From positions 1 through 64,000 of the forward strand of contig CAWZYM010000233.1 in NCBI GenBank assembly GCA_963966185.1: a stretch of 64,000 bases of DNA. The letters are read 5' to 3'. Below the pieces are notes generated by a model. The model saw only the letters and a list, made by a program, of their open reading frames with translations. It did not search any database and was not told the DNA's origin. Made by a program: the position numbers and the translations under genes. This DNA comes from Rhabditoides inermis. Lineage: Eukaryota; Nematoda; Chromadorea; Rhabditida; Rhabditidae. Positions 12,301-23,751 of this stretch are shown in pieces. The first letter of the stretch is position 1, and each line of letters starts with the position of its first letter.

Positions 12301-13690
12301 TCCAATCCCTTGTACACCTTCGCGAGAACACTGTTGAAGATGTAGGGCGAGAGGGGACAGCCTCGCCGAGCTCCTTTTTCGAGTGTGATGCCAGCCTTCG
12401 AGTGTCGTAGTACCACTCGGCGTCTTTCAGTAGAGTAGATGGCCTGCATCAGCCGTATGTAGCTCGCATCCATTCCGGTCTTGTAGTCGACGAATATGAC
12501 GTAGAGTTGTAGGTTGTAGCGGTGCGCACGGTAGATCATCTCTCGGCAGGCAAGGATTTGATCAGCACACGAGTATCCTTTGCGGAATCCCGCTTGCTCC
12601 GGTGGTGATGATCTTCCAGGGTCTTCTGTGTTCGTGCGAGTATGCACTTGACGAGCAGCTTCAGGATCGTAGAAGAGACAGCCACGGGTCGGTAGTTGCC
12701 GATGTCCTGACTGTCGCCCTTCTTGAAGAGAAGAGAGATGATCGAGTCGGCCATTCCCTCCGCCACTTCTCCTTCTCCAAACAGCGGTTGAACACGAGAC
12801 GATCATCTCGAGCAGCGCGTCCGGTGAGTGAAGTAGGCATCTCCGTGGACACCTAATCGGGGCCGGAAGAGACATTCCTTTTCATGGCGATCAGGACGCT
12901 CCTCACTTCCTCCAGTGTGAACGGATCGGTAGCGAGTTGACAGAGACGATAGGGGCGAGGGCACGAACATAGAGGTATAGGTTGTTGTAGAAGTCAGTGA
13001 TGATCTTCTCAACCTCACGGGGATCCGCCGTAGATGACGAACCGTGCGCACTCTTCAGTCGGTCGATCACCTGTCGAGTCGTATCCATCTTCCGCAGGGC
13101 CTTCTTGTTAGCAATTATGCCGGTGTATATGTAGTGCAGAACGAGCACCAGCGCTACTGGATCAATCTGAATCACAACTTCGAAAGGAGAGAGAGAGAGA
13201 GAGAGACCTACCCCCAGATGGATTGTTTTCGAGCGGGAGTCGCGCCGGCCGCTTCGCATCATCGTGCGGAAGAATGCACTGCGGGCCATCAGAACAATGA
13301 TGCGCGCCTCGCGCCTGCAGGTCATACTGTACATACAGTACACAGTACGGTTAATACAGTACCTCCACTTTCTCTGTCTCGTCACTGACCGCAGCCAGAG
13401 TCACATCGCATTTCTCGCCGTTGCTAGTTGAAAAAAATATTAGTACAGTATCCAACACTCACTTTTGCATTTCTGCCAGGAAAGCAAACTCGGAACTCAG
13501 AGTTGCGCAGTCATCTTGGATTCTGGTAAACCTGTGTAGAAATATATATATATGGAGCATGGAAAATAGCGTGAAAAGGAAATATGAAGACGGAGAGAGA
13601 AGAGAAATAATGAAAGAAAGAAAAAATGTACCTCACAGAGTTTCCTTCATGTCCGGTGATAGTATGAGACCCTCCCATTACTCGCCACAT
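9338..13690 (-). CDS. BTB-BACK-kelch protein gene, BTB exon split by a LINE
   Basis: Kelch-like (KLHL) protein, probably a CUL3 substrate adaptor. The N-terminal part runs from an ATG at 13690. The BTB core IVLMARSAFFRTMM (about 13270) and QIDPVALVLVLHYIYTG (about 13130-13175) are clear. The BTB end (STVRPVLHASAYLLLDRLKQ) resumes near 11360-11430. BACK is seen as VIYRAIIDWIQFDPETRRGE (about 10940-11000) and VRFDLLPTEFITSTV (about 10830-10880). Kelch repeats run from about 10400 to 9338, e.g. SVGSMASIRHTAYLVVG, LSELCSVAALDGQLYATG and SGDAVVIAGGRESG. Introns are short and frames join. A 1.64-kb LINE (11479-13118) sits inside the BTB coding exon, directly after the YTG codons, so this copy should not encode a full protein unless the insert is spliced out or is polymorphic. 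Confidence 0.7.
11479..13118 (-). mobile_element. 5'-truncated RTE-like LINE inserted in the kelch gene
   Basis: Encodes reverse transcriptase pieces in the same orientation as the kelch gene: QAGFRKGYSCADQILACREM, a YADD box (AYADDV near 12230-12250), EVNRKKTMVMT, VDEFIYLGRLLS, and a C-terminal segment with the W-x(n)-GRPHKEWEDDF pattern. The pieces are spread over several frames with stops, so it is inactive. The 3' end has a short TTTGA-type repeat tail, as in the RTE clade. A nine-base direct repeat (GCCGGTGTA, at 11470-11478 and 13119-13127) flanks it and reads as a target-site duplication. Confidence 0.8.
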
Positions 13691-13943
13691 ACATGAAATG
13701 ATTTTACTGATCGTGAAAGTGTAGATCGAATTTGTAGGATCGATTCGAAAAAAACGTCCCAATATCACATTAAATCAGTTCCTCGACCCTAAATATATAT
13801 ATTTATTGCCGTGTTACATAAACAAAGACATTGCAAAACAGGGAATAAAATAGAATACGACATTGGTATGTGTGAAAGGGAGACATAACATGAACGATAG
13901 ATAACATAATTTAATACAAAGGAAAGGAAAAACATGGATGTGC

Positions 13944-14344
13944 TCAAATGCGACGAATTTTAGACATTGTCATTAATTCTAGGGAGGATAGGTGTTGTTT
14001 AAAAGAGGTGTGGTCACGGATATGTACAACGTCAGAAGGTAAGGCATTCCAGGTACTAAAAGCTCTACTAATAAATGTGCTTATTTGGCCATTGTTATCA
14101 AATGTAGGCACAATTCTAAATTCGTTGAGTTTCTGGATCTTGAATAATAGTGAAAAGCCTTGATAATCCAAATTGTTTTAGAGTGAATGAACTTATGTAT
14201 ATAGGTGATGTCATTCAAAAAACGGCGATATTCGAGTGTTTGAAGATTGAGTAGCTCTAGGCGTTGAGGATAGGAAAGGGTGCGACCGATACGCTGACAC
14301 ACGCGACGAGTGAAATAACGCTGTACATTTTCAATGAGGTTCAC
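13944..14344 (-). mobile_element. Jockey/CR1-type LINE remnant (reverse transcriptase 3' end)
   Basis: Two adjoining frames give LIENVQRYFTRRVCQRIG, SYPQRLELLNLQTLEYRR and later FISRAFSTWNALPSDVV and SFKQHL, the usual C-terminal motifs of non-LTR reverse transcriptases that use FT.R, LEYRR and WN.LP..VV. Only the last part is present and the two pieces are in different frames, so it is a dead fragment. The surrounding 13691-14774 otherwise holds AT-rich intergenic sequence. Confidence 0.7.
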
Positions 14345-14774
14345 AGAAAATACATCCTGTCAGTTCCTCGAATACATCGGCGACGTTTCGAAAATCACAG
14401 AGGAAAATCTTCTTCTTTTTTTTTTCAAATCAAACATTTTCTATCGTTGTACCCAACACATTACTCAAATTCACACTTCAGCATTCTTCAGCAACATTTA
14501 TCTGTCAATCAACATTTCCCACTATCCGAAATTCTGGATTTCAATTATATCGATGATCCGGTCAGTTCACAATCATAACAATAATGGTTAATTCAAATAA
14601 TCTCATAGTACACATACTCAAAAATATCTGGGCAAGTTAGTGACATAAACATCAGGGAGCAAGTAGAGATCGAGTAAAAAACAATATAAAACGTAACAAC
14701 ATAAAGGCACCGAATGTACAACGGAGGTACGAGGTCAGATGAGTGTTTGTATTATGAGTGTTTGAGATAGGGGC

Positions 14775-17700
14775 TCACATTTTCTCGTGGTAATCATCGA
14801 GTTTTGCTGCGATGACGCGGCTGGCATTGGCCAGCTGTCGAGCAGCCTTCTTCAGGGCAGCCGCATCCGATCCATCCACAGACCACGCAGCAGACAGAGA
14901 CGACAAAAGAGACGCTGAAAAGGGCACGGTTACTCATTCAACTATCAAATCGTTCGACTGAAATGAGATAAACCCGACTCGCACTCACCCAGCTCCACAT
15001 TGTCAGTCTCCTCCTGCTTGACCACGACCGCAGCCTGCTCCTCAGCCTCCTTGCCCTTCTCCGGCTGGCTCTTCTCCACACTCTCCTCCACCGCAGACTC
15101 GACTGCATCGGGGGCCTTCTGTGGAGACGGCTGAAGATATAATAATGACCCACACATCTCTTTTCCTCCCTCCCTCCCTCTCCACTCACCATCCTCATCG
15201 CATCGCATCTGACAATAGCGGGTGTATTGGGACTGGCAGTCGGAGCGGCAGCATCCATCGACGCACCCGTCTTGCTCTGCAACACAGTCCCATCATGAGT
15301 GTGTCATTCTTCTACCCTCCCTCTTATCACTCACCATATGACACGTCTCCAGGTAGTGTCGCAGCGCCGTGCGGGCCACCTCGATGCGTGGCTTGCGGAT
15401 AGCCAGGGTGTCTACCTACAATCACATCATCCATATCCATCTCTCTCTCCTCTCTTCTCCATCCACTCACCGCTCGCTCCTGCATCCTCGCCAGGTCGCC
15501 AATCGTGCGCACACTCTTGCTCTCCAGACTCTTCCTGATGAACATCGAGCTGCAATCAATCGATAAGTCAATCATCTACCGAGCAACACTCACTTTGCTC
15601 CTTGCGGCGCGAGTCTGTTGACGATCTTGACGATGGGATCGGTGCAGTGTGCGAGGGGCGGGAAGAGGACGGCAGTCGACTTGGAGAGGGGGGTGCCGGC
15701 CGCCATGGCAGACACAGGCACACTGTCGCTCATCGATCGGAGAGGAGTGCGTTCGGGCCTGGCCGCCTCGGCCTCATTGATCACACTGCGCACGGGAGTC
15801 TTGGCGGAGCTGCCCTCTTCCCTCTCCTCTCGCCTCGCCTTCTCCTCGCTGCTCACTCGGGGAGTCTTGATGGGGGCTGGGAACGGATCCACCTCCACAC
15901 ACACCGACGACTCCGAGAAGTGCACGCGGTGCGCCTGTCACAGGGTTCACAATCAGTACAAAACAGTGCACACTCACTCTCTTGTCTGCGGTGGAGGGCG
16001 AATTGACCTTCTTGAGTATTCCAGGGGTGTGCTGGTCGATCACCTTGCGAACACCAACAGGGGTAGCAGGGATAGAGGAGGGAGCGGATGAGCTGAAAGA
16101 GACACAGTTGTCAGTCACCTCCCACTCTCACATCATCAACCAATAACATGCAATAGAGATATCACAAAGATAACGCGAATTTGGATCAAGTGGTTTCGAC
16201 TCCTAGCATCTTACCACTTCCCTTCCGAAAATACTCCCGAAATGTCTTGCAAAATGCCCTCAAAACACCTCCCAACTACCCTAGAAATGCCTTGCGAATA
16301 GACATTCCCTTTCGGAAGGGAGCGTCTAATTCCGAGGCATTTCGAGGGTTGTTGAGAGTCAAGTTTGAAGTGGTTTGAGGGCATTTTGCAAGGCATTTTG
16401 GGAGTAGTTGCAAGGCTTTTCGGGGGTAGTTTGAAGAGACTGACCGCTACTTCAACCATGCCAGCACACGCCCACTCACCCTTCCTTCTGCGGGGTCGAC
16501 TCATCAGCCGCCTTCTCCTCCAAACTCTTCTTCTGGGGCGTCGAGCACTCCGTCTCCATACGCGATTCATCCTCCTGCTCCTTCTCCACTGACTGCTCCT
16601 TCTCCGTCTCCCGCGGCTTCTTGACCATCGTCTCCTCCTCCTCTGCCACCTTGATCCTCTTTCCCTCCAGTCCGAGTCCGATGCTCTGCCGTCCGCGCTT
16701 GCGGGACTGGGGAGTATTGGAAATGAAGGCGCGCACTGAAAGAGACAACAGTGATATGTGATATGATGACCTATGTCCCATGTCCACTCACTACTGGCTT
16801 TCCTCTCGGCTGACGACGGGGTCTTCACAGAGAGCAACTCCTCCACCTCCTCCTCCACCACCTCGGGACTCGGCTTCTTCGACGGACGACCACGACGCCT
16901 CGCAGACAGAGGCGCATCCGCCTGCTTCTCTTCCTTCTCCTCACTCTCATCGTCAGGAGTCGCGGACTTCTTCGGAGGACGGCCGCGGCGTTTCTTCTCC
17001 GAGACAGGCTGCTTGGCGTCCTCACTCTTCTTCTCCTGCTCCTTCTTCTTCTCTACCGGCTTGTCTTCCTCTTCATCTTCCGACGAGATCACCACCTTCT
17101 TGCTCCTCCTCTTCTTCGTATCCGTGTACTTGACTGGCGCAGACTTGCGGCGAGACTTCTGAAAACCAACAGTGAATAAAAACAACATTATCAGAGCAGC
17201 TAAACGACAAAACACACACCCTCGCCTCAGTGGGATCCCGCGACTCCGAATCCGAAGTGGTAGTGAAGGCAGTGGTGGAAGAGAGGGAAGACTGCGAGGA
17301 TGTGAGCTCCTCCTCCGGCTCCTTCTGCTCCTTCTCCTCCACTTGCTGCTCCTTTTCCACCCGTCCACGGCTGCTCCTCCTCCTCCTGGACGCCTCTGCA
17401 GATGCCTCCGACGTAGAGATGGCCGAGAGGCTCACGCGCACGTGACGCACGCGAGACTTCGCATCGAACTTCTAAACGCACATCGTATGCGCCATGAACT
17501 ATATTACCAAACGCACCTCCACCATCTCGGGACTGTGGCTCTTCTCCTGCTCCTTCTCCTCCTCCGGGAGGGGATTCTTCTTGTGCACTATCAACATGTC
17601 GTCGTCGCTGTCTCCCTCATCCGCCTCCTTCTCTCCCAGAGCCTCCTCGATGTCCTTTATCGGCTGGCTCGATGCCTTCTCATCCTCTGTCTCTTCGAAG

Positions 17701-20700
17701 CCCGAACGAGACTTCTCCGCTTCCACATCGATCTAAAAGCACAAAGTTGAGAGGGGGATGATGGGAGAGAGAGAGAGATAGAGAGAGAGAGAGCGAGAGC
17801 GAGAGAGAGAGAGAGAGAGAGACTCACGTCATCGAAGCGTAGTTTGACGGCGGCCGAGCTGCGCCGCTGCTTGGAGGATGCGGACTGGGGCGAGAGGAAT
17901 CGCCGGATGTCGCCGGATCGGGAGACCGGAGTCGTCGTCGACACATCGGACACCTTCTTGGCGGGGGTTTTCTCCTCCTCCTCCTCCTTTTTGCTCTCCT
18001 TCTGCTCCTCCGTCGTTACCGCGTCGTCCATCTCCATCAGCTCGTCGTCTTCAGTGTCCGCCTTCTCCTCCACCCTCGTCTCGTCCTGTTCTTTCTGCAC
18101 CTCCACCCGCGGCACAGCGCAGTCCATCTGTTCGGGAGCAGGAGCAGCGACGGGAGCAGTAACGGAGACACTACTCTCCGGAGCACACGACAGACTCCTG
18201 TAAGGGCATTCACTATATATAACACATGGATACTGACTGTGACTCGACGTCTATGACAGAGTTGGGGAGGCGGCGCAGCAGGGAACCAGTCTGCGAGTCC
18301 TCGTCCATGAACGCCAGCTTGTCCCTCTCAAAGCAACCATATCTCTCTCTCTCTCACTCACTCACACACTCACACACACACACACTCACACACTCACACA
18401 CTCACACACTCACACACACACACACACCTTTTCTCCGAACATCTCCCTCTGGTGCTCGGTCAACTTGATCTTCTTTCCAATGTCCGAAACGGCCACATAG
18501 TCGACACTGTCCTCGTCAACCAGAGCGAATCGGCGACTTCTGAACGTTGACGTCATCTCTGAATTTCGAACTCGAACTGACTTGTTCTTCTTCTGGCTCT
18601 CCCGCAGCTTGTCCATCATCTTGGATCCGTATCCTCCACTGCGACTCGCAGACTGGGGAGTCTTGGGTGCCTTGATCGTGTCCTTCTCCTTTCCCTTCTC
18701 TCCCTCCTGCTCTTCCTTCCCAGACAGGGCTCCGAAGGTCGTCGCTCCGAGCGGCTTCTTCTTCTCCTTGGGAGTCGCCGACGCAGACTTCATCATCAGA
18801 GACAGACTCTGAAGTATATGATATACCCATAGATCTGATGAAATGCACTCACGACGGACATGGCCGAGTCCTCGCCGTCGTCGGTTCCACTGTCCGTTCC
18901 CCTTCCCACAGACGAGTCCTTCTTCCCTTCACTCGGAAAAGGCACGCACCAGCGACGCGCGTGCGGAAGCACCTACAATGTCATCACAGTAATCCACACT
19001 CCTTTCCCGCCCTCGCTCACCTCCTTCTTGAATGTCTCCGGGTAGACGAGCCGCGGCGCAGTCGCAAACGTCGCCTTCCACATGGCGATGGCAGCGGGGC
19101 GGGTGGCGACCGAACACAGGCAGCCCGCCATCCATCCACCCCACTCTGCCAGCAGAGACGAGTCGAACGGGCCGGTCGAGCGGCCGCCGACCGCGTCGCA
19201 CAGGCGGCACACGGCGGCACACGCCAATCCCTGCACTGCCTTGCCGAACGGGGTCTTCGAGTGGCAGGCAGCCAGGACGGAGGAGAGGGCGGGCGAGAGG
19301 CAAGAGACGGCCGAAGAGAGCATCGCAGGCTCCGTCATCTTCTCGAGCAGACACGCAGAGGCGCGCAGCAGACCGCCAGTCGCGTCGCTCAAACGGAGCG
19401 ACAGGGCGGCAGCCTCGATCGAAGACAACTGGAAGAAGACAGTGAGGCGTGAGCGGACAATGAATCGCCCACCTTCTCTTTCTCCTTCTCCGCGGCCAGT
19501 CGGACGGAATCCGCGAGAAGGTCTGCGAGGCGGGAGATGAGGGGGGACATGCCTCCGAGGGCCAGGCAGGAGAACATGGTGGCGTCCCCTGCCGACTGCC
19601 TCGCCTCGTTCACATCCCTCTTGTCCATCTCCTCACACACCACACGCAGCAGACACGACGACAAAACCACACTCGGCAACTGAAAGCAATAAGTATACGT
19701 CAATTAACAATAATCAATGAATATGATTGTACGTGCCTACCGCGAATACAACTGAAAAGACCGTTTACCGTCTCCCTCTTGCTGCTCTTTTCGAGTACTG
19801 CATCCAGCACTACCCTCCTCTCCTTCGCATCTGCCATACCACCATACAGAGACGAGAGCGCGTCGCACACAGAGTCAAAGCACGGCTGGAAGATGACGAT
19901 GAATGAGATACACACAACAGAGATCCACAATTGCACACCATATCCGAGGCGCTGGCAGGCATCTTGTCGAGCACTCCATAGGGCAGAGCAATACAGCGGG
20001 AAATGAGATGAGGATTCTGAATAGTTGAGCTACACTCCTCCTCCCTCTCTCCACGCCCACCTTGCCGGCGTGCTTGATGATGTGGGAAGAGGCGACGATC
20101 GCCTCCTCTCCTCCCGCCATTCCCTCCACCACATCCATCCCACTCTGCAGCACAGCCTGCCTATCACAGGCAACGTCGGCACAGAGCACCGCGCCAAGCA
20201 CAGCCTCAAAAGAAGACATTAATATGATACGACTTATTTCACGATTCACGGAACAGAAAACGACTCTGCCACTCACCACCGCCGTGCCTTTCTTCTCCTC
20301 GTCGCTGTTTTCTGACACGAACGCCTTCAACTGGGCGGAGAGCGAGTGCAACACCTGCAATCACGAGGATACAAGGACAATGGGCGAGACAAGCACAACA
20401 CTGTACTCACATCCTCGGTGTGTTTGTGCTGTACAGACGAAACGCGAGCGAACAGAGCGGCGACACACTTGGACAGGAGAGAGACGTCTGAAAGGAACTG
20501 TTCACCCAAAACTCCTTCTCGTTCCCACTCACTCTTCTTCTCCACAGACTCGGCGGCCAGTCGCAGTGACTGCATGATGAGGTCTGCATTCTGCAGCACA
20601 CACTCCGACCGCAACACCGTCGTAGGCAGTGGTTCTGAAATCATTCCCATACTCCCTTTTTCTAACACAAAGATCCATTACGAGCAGGAGGAAACCGGGA

Positions 20701-21969
20701 CCGCGCTCACCCATCTCGCCTCCGACTCCCAGCAGAGCGGCGACGACTTGGAGTGCGCTCCCGTGGAGCTGCTCTTTCGGAGTGCGCTGCGCCTGTGCGT
20801 ACTTGAGCGTCGCCGGCACATTGCACGCTCGCAGATAGAAACGTGACTGAAAGTGAGGATGATACAGCCAGCACGCCGTCCGCTCCACTCACTGGTCGCG
20901 TCCGGCCGACCTTCTCTTCGAACTCGCCCGCATCGACGACTGTCGCACTGCGCCCGCTGCAGAACAGCAACAGGCCAACAACCACCTAAACATGTCACGA
21001 TCACGAGTCTCGCACTCCACTCACGAACCTCCTCGAATCGCTGGTCGAGTGCTTTGCGGCACGCCTTGACGACCGCCCACCAGGCAGCGAGCATCTCCCG
21101 CTCGCAGCCGGGAGGAATGCGGCTGTGCTGCAGAGGGATCATCAGAAGAGCCGCGCGCCGAGTCACCAGAGATGCTGAAGGGAATGAGTGTACATACCTA
21201 TCTCTTTCCCTCTTGCACTCACTCTGCTCCTCGAGCGAGTACTGTATGGCGAAGACGCGCCACGCCTCGAACGCGGCCGGTGCGTGTGCGGGAATCATGA
21301 AGAAAGGGCGCAGCGCTCCGCACAGCTCGTTCGACATACGTATGTGCTCCTTGTCGTCCACAGGAGGGTTCTAACAGACAACGGGCATGAGAGCGACCAC
21401 ATGACGGTAGATGACACTCACCATGTATGCGATACGGACCATCGCAGTCCACATTCGGATGGCGAGTCGGGGCGGGCACGCCGGCTGCTCCACCTCACAC
21501 TCCTTCAGCACCTCCTTCACACCCTCCGACAGAGTAGAGAACAAAGAGTCGCTGAACAGCCGGACATTAACACCCAACAACCAAACCACTCACCTCATTT
21601 TGATCAACTTGTCGCAGGCCTTGTGAGCGACGAGTTCGACAAGAGCGGTAGCTGCAGTCTGCCTCTCCACAGTGGCCGCCTTGTCGCGAGCCACGCACAA
21701 CACAGAACACACCCATGTGGAGTCGTTCACACTGCTCGACAGTTCCTGTGACGATTGGCTGGAACGAATGAGAATGATTGAAACATTCAGCCGAAAAATA
21801 AAGATAGTACTAACTTTTCACGAGATGAGGGACTGGAGCAGGCGAGAAGCTGGTCGTACAGCTTTTTTATGCACTGCACAGGATTCGAGGGCGTTTTCGA
21901 ATCGATTCCATCTGTCGACTTGAATCGGCTCCGTTCGTCGATTTTGTTGCATGTGTCCGCTGAGATCAT
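14775..21969 (-). CDS. rif1: RIF1 homologue (replication timing / telomere-associated factor)
   Basis: A large multi-exon gene starting MISADTCNKIDERSR. In other animals RIF1 recruits PP1 to chromatin to delay origin firing and also acts in break repair. The first half (about 18800-21969) is leucine/alanine-rich helical sequence of HEAT-like character. The middle (about 16000-18800) is highly charged and low in complexity, with AT-hook-like RRGRPPKK and RRGRPSKK near 16880-17010. PP1-docking motifs are visible: KLRF near 17829-17845 and GILK near 16010-16030. The C-terminal domain (about 15320-15690) reads FPPLAHCTDPIVKIVNRLAP, MFIRKSLESKSVRTIGDLA and LAIRKPRIEVARTALRHYLE, matching the RIF1 CTD pattern. 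The end is DDYHEKM. Exons were read individually and the full model is approximate. It lies tail-to-head with the kelch gene. Confidence 0.7.
16190..16455. mobile_element. Small inverted-repeat element in a RIF1 intron
   Basis: Repeated and inverted CAAAATGCC / GGCATTTTG blocks fill the intron. Its right end, GAAGAGACTGACCGC at about 16431-16446, is identical to the terminal inverted repeat of the element at 62.3 kb. The left end does not match as well, so this is a rearranged or truncated relative. Confidence 0.6.
18350..18427. repeat. CT/CA microsatellite in a RIF1 intron
   Basis: A CT run passes into ACTC and then CA repeats. It lies between RIF1 exons and shows no coding potential. Confidence 0.85.
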
Positions 21970-22323
21970 TGTGTACGAGATGCAAGGACAATCACCTGAA
22001 CAAACTGATCTATTTCGAAAAGAAGAAAACGACTCGAAACGTATCCAATCAAGGTAAAACAAACAAAACCGAGTGAGCAGTGAGTAGAACTCGCGCGCGC
22101 GCGAACAACGTCACTTGAGGCTACCATTCGGACGACGAAAAGATTCCCGCGTAAAAGAATGAATCGCGCCGAGACCGTTTCTTATCGCGCTAACCGCGAA
22201 TACGCGAATATGTATTATTCTATTTCATAACTAACTGCAAATAATTAATTTAGAAATGTTTTATTGCGATCATAATGGAACAAGGAATCATAAACAATTT
22301 ATCATACAAACGTTCAAGTGTAA

Positions 22324-23390
22324 TTATGCTTTAGGCGCAACAGGAGCGGAGACGGGCACAAATTCAGAAGGAAGTACAAGATCAGCAGCATTCGTAGCCG
22401 TTTCAGCATCTTCCTCTGCTTCCTCCTCGGTCTCTTCTTCTCCTCCCTTCTCTTCCTCTTCTCCTCCCTCCTTTTCTTCTTCCTCCTCGGTCTCTGTCTC
22501 ATCGTCCTTGGGTGGAACCGGAACTCCGGTCGCAGCAGCCGCAGCACCATCTGCCTTGAGTGTGACGAGCTTTTCGAAAACTTTTTTGGTTGTTGCCTCT
22601 TTCTCGCTCTCAGGTATGGCAGACAATTGCTCTTCGTCGGTCTCCTCGCTATCAGGAATGGCAGACAATTCCTTCTCCTTGGTCTTCTCACTGTCGGGGA
22701 TAGCGGACAGCTCCCCTTCGTCACTGGGCGGCGCCGGCTTCACCACTGGCTTGAAGTCGATCACCGAGTCAGTCACTGCGGGCTTCACAGTCACTAGCAC
22801 GACCTTCTTCGTCGTCTTTGCGCTTTTGTGGACCTTCTTAGTAGTTGCAATGATCTTCTTCGTGGTGATCTTACTGGGAATGCCGTTCTTGGGACTGATC
22901 TTCCTAGGAACGAGCTTTTTGATGGGGACATAGGCAGTAGTGGTTATGATTTTAGCATTAGCGGCCCTTCTCTTTTGGGCTTCTGTCAGCTTCTTTTCCG
23001 TCTTCTTCATCTCCCTTTTCTGTTGCTTCAGCTGAAATGAGCACATCACATACAGCTTATCTGCTGGATACACACTCGTTTTCTTACTTTCTCGTTCTTC
23101 TTCGCGAGTTCCGCGTTCTTGATTGCCATCTCAGCGTTCTTGACTGCCATCTCAGCGTTCCTCTGCTTGAGCGCTTGATAATCAAGCCGAGAAGCCAGGA
23201 GTTCAGCGTTAGTTGCAGCCAATTTCGGGTTCAGTTTTTTTGATGCATCATGCAACTATAATCAACACGTAATTATGAATTTGACTTGTCAAGAACTTAC
23301 AGATTCTTGCATGGCATTGAATCCGAAGGGATCGGCTAGAGCAGCGACGGAGCAAGCCGCACACACGGCCAGGAAAAGCCTGGTTTTCAT
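22324..23390 (-). CDS. Secreted coiled-coil protein with Lys/Thr-rich middle and acidic tail
   Basis: Not recognised as a named family. Three exons (23301-23390, 23088-23255, 22324-23031) give 321 residues. A signal peptide is clear (MKTRLFLAVCAACSVAALA). Next comes an Ala/Lys/Asn/Glu-rich segment with NAEMAVKNAEMAIKNAEL heptad-like repeats, then a coiled segment (KREMKKTEKKLTEAQKRR). A Thr/Lys-rich basic stretch follows, then three ELSAIPDSE-type repeats and a long Glu tract. The C-terminus turns hydrophobic and proline-rich (SEFVPVSAPVAPKA). The alternating basic and acidic blocks suggest a secreted structural or matrix protein; that is inference. It lies between RIF1 and eIF1A, all on the minus strand. 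Confidence 0.7.
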
Positions 23391-23751
23391 CTCCAACGGA
23401 CCAGGGATGCATCCTCAGTCGACACGTTAACTTTTATATCAACACTTCCTTCACGTCAAATTACAGTGCGAAGAAATAACCAACACTCATAAAACGGTTC
23501 CGATTCACATGATGAGCACTAAACATGTTTATAGGCACGTATCCAGCATTATTATACATCTATCCTCTTGTCCTTCACGTGTGTCATGAATTCAAAAAAC
23601 ACGATTTAACATAAGATTTTATTTCAACAAAAAGAAAGTGTATGACGCGAAGAAAACTTAGTGTTAAGGAATTGTAAATGAAACACCGACGCAACAGACC
23701 GAATACTCTCAAAGGAAAACATTTCTCAACAGCATATATGTAGCGACCAAT
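23391..23751. other. Intergenic, secreted coiled-coil gene to eIF1A
   Basis: AT-rich 360 bases holding the upstream region of the coiled-coil gene and the eIF1A 3' flank. No gene seen. Confidence 0.4.
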
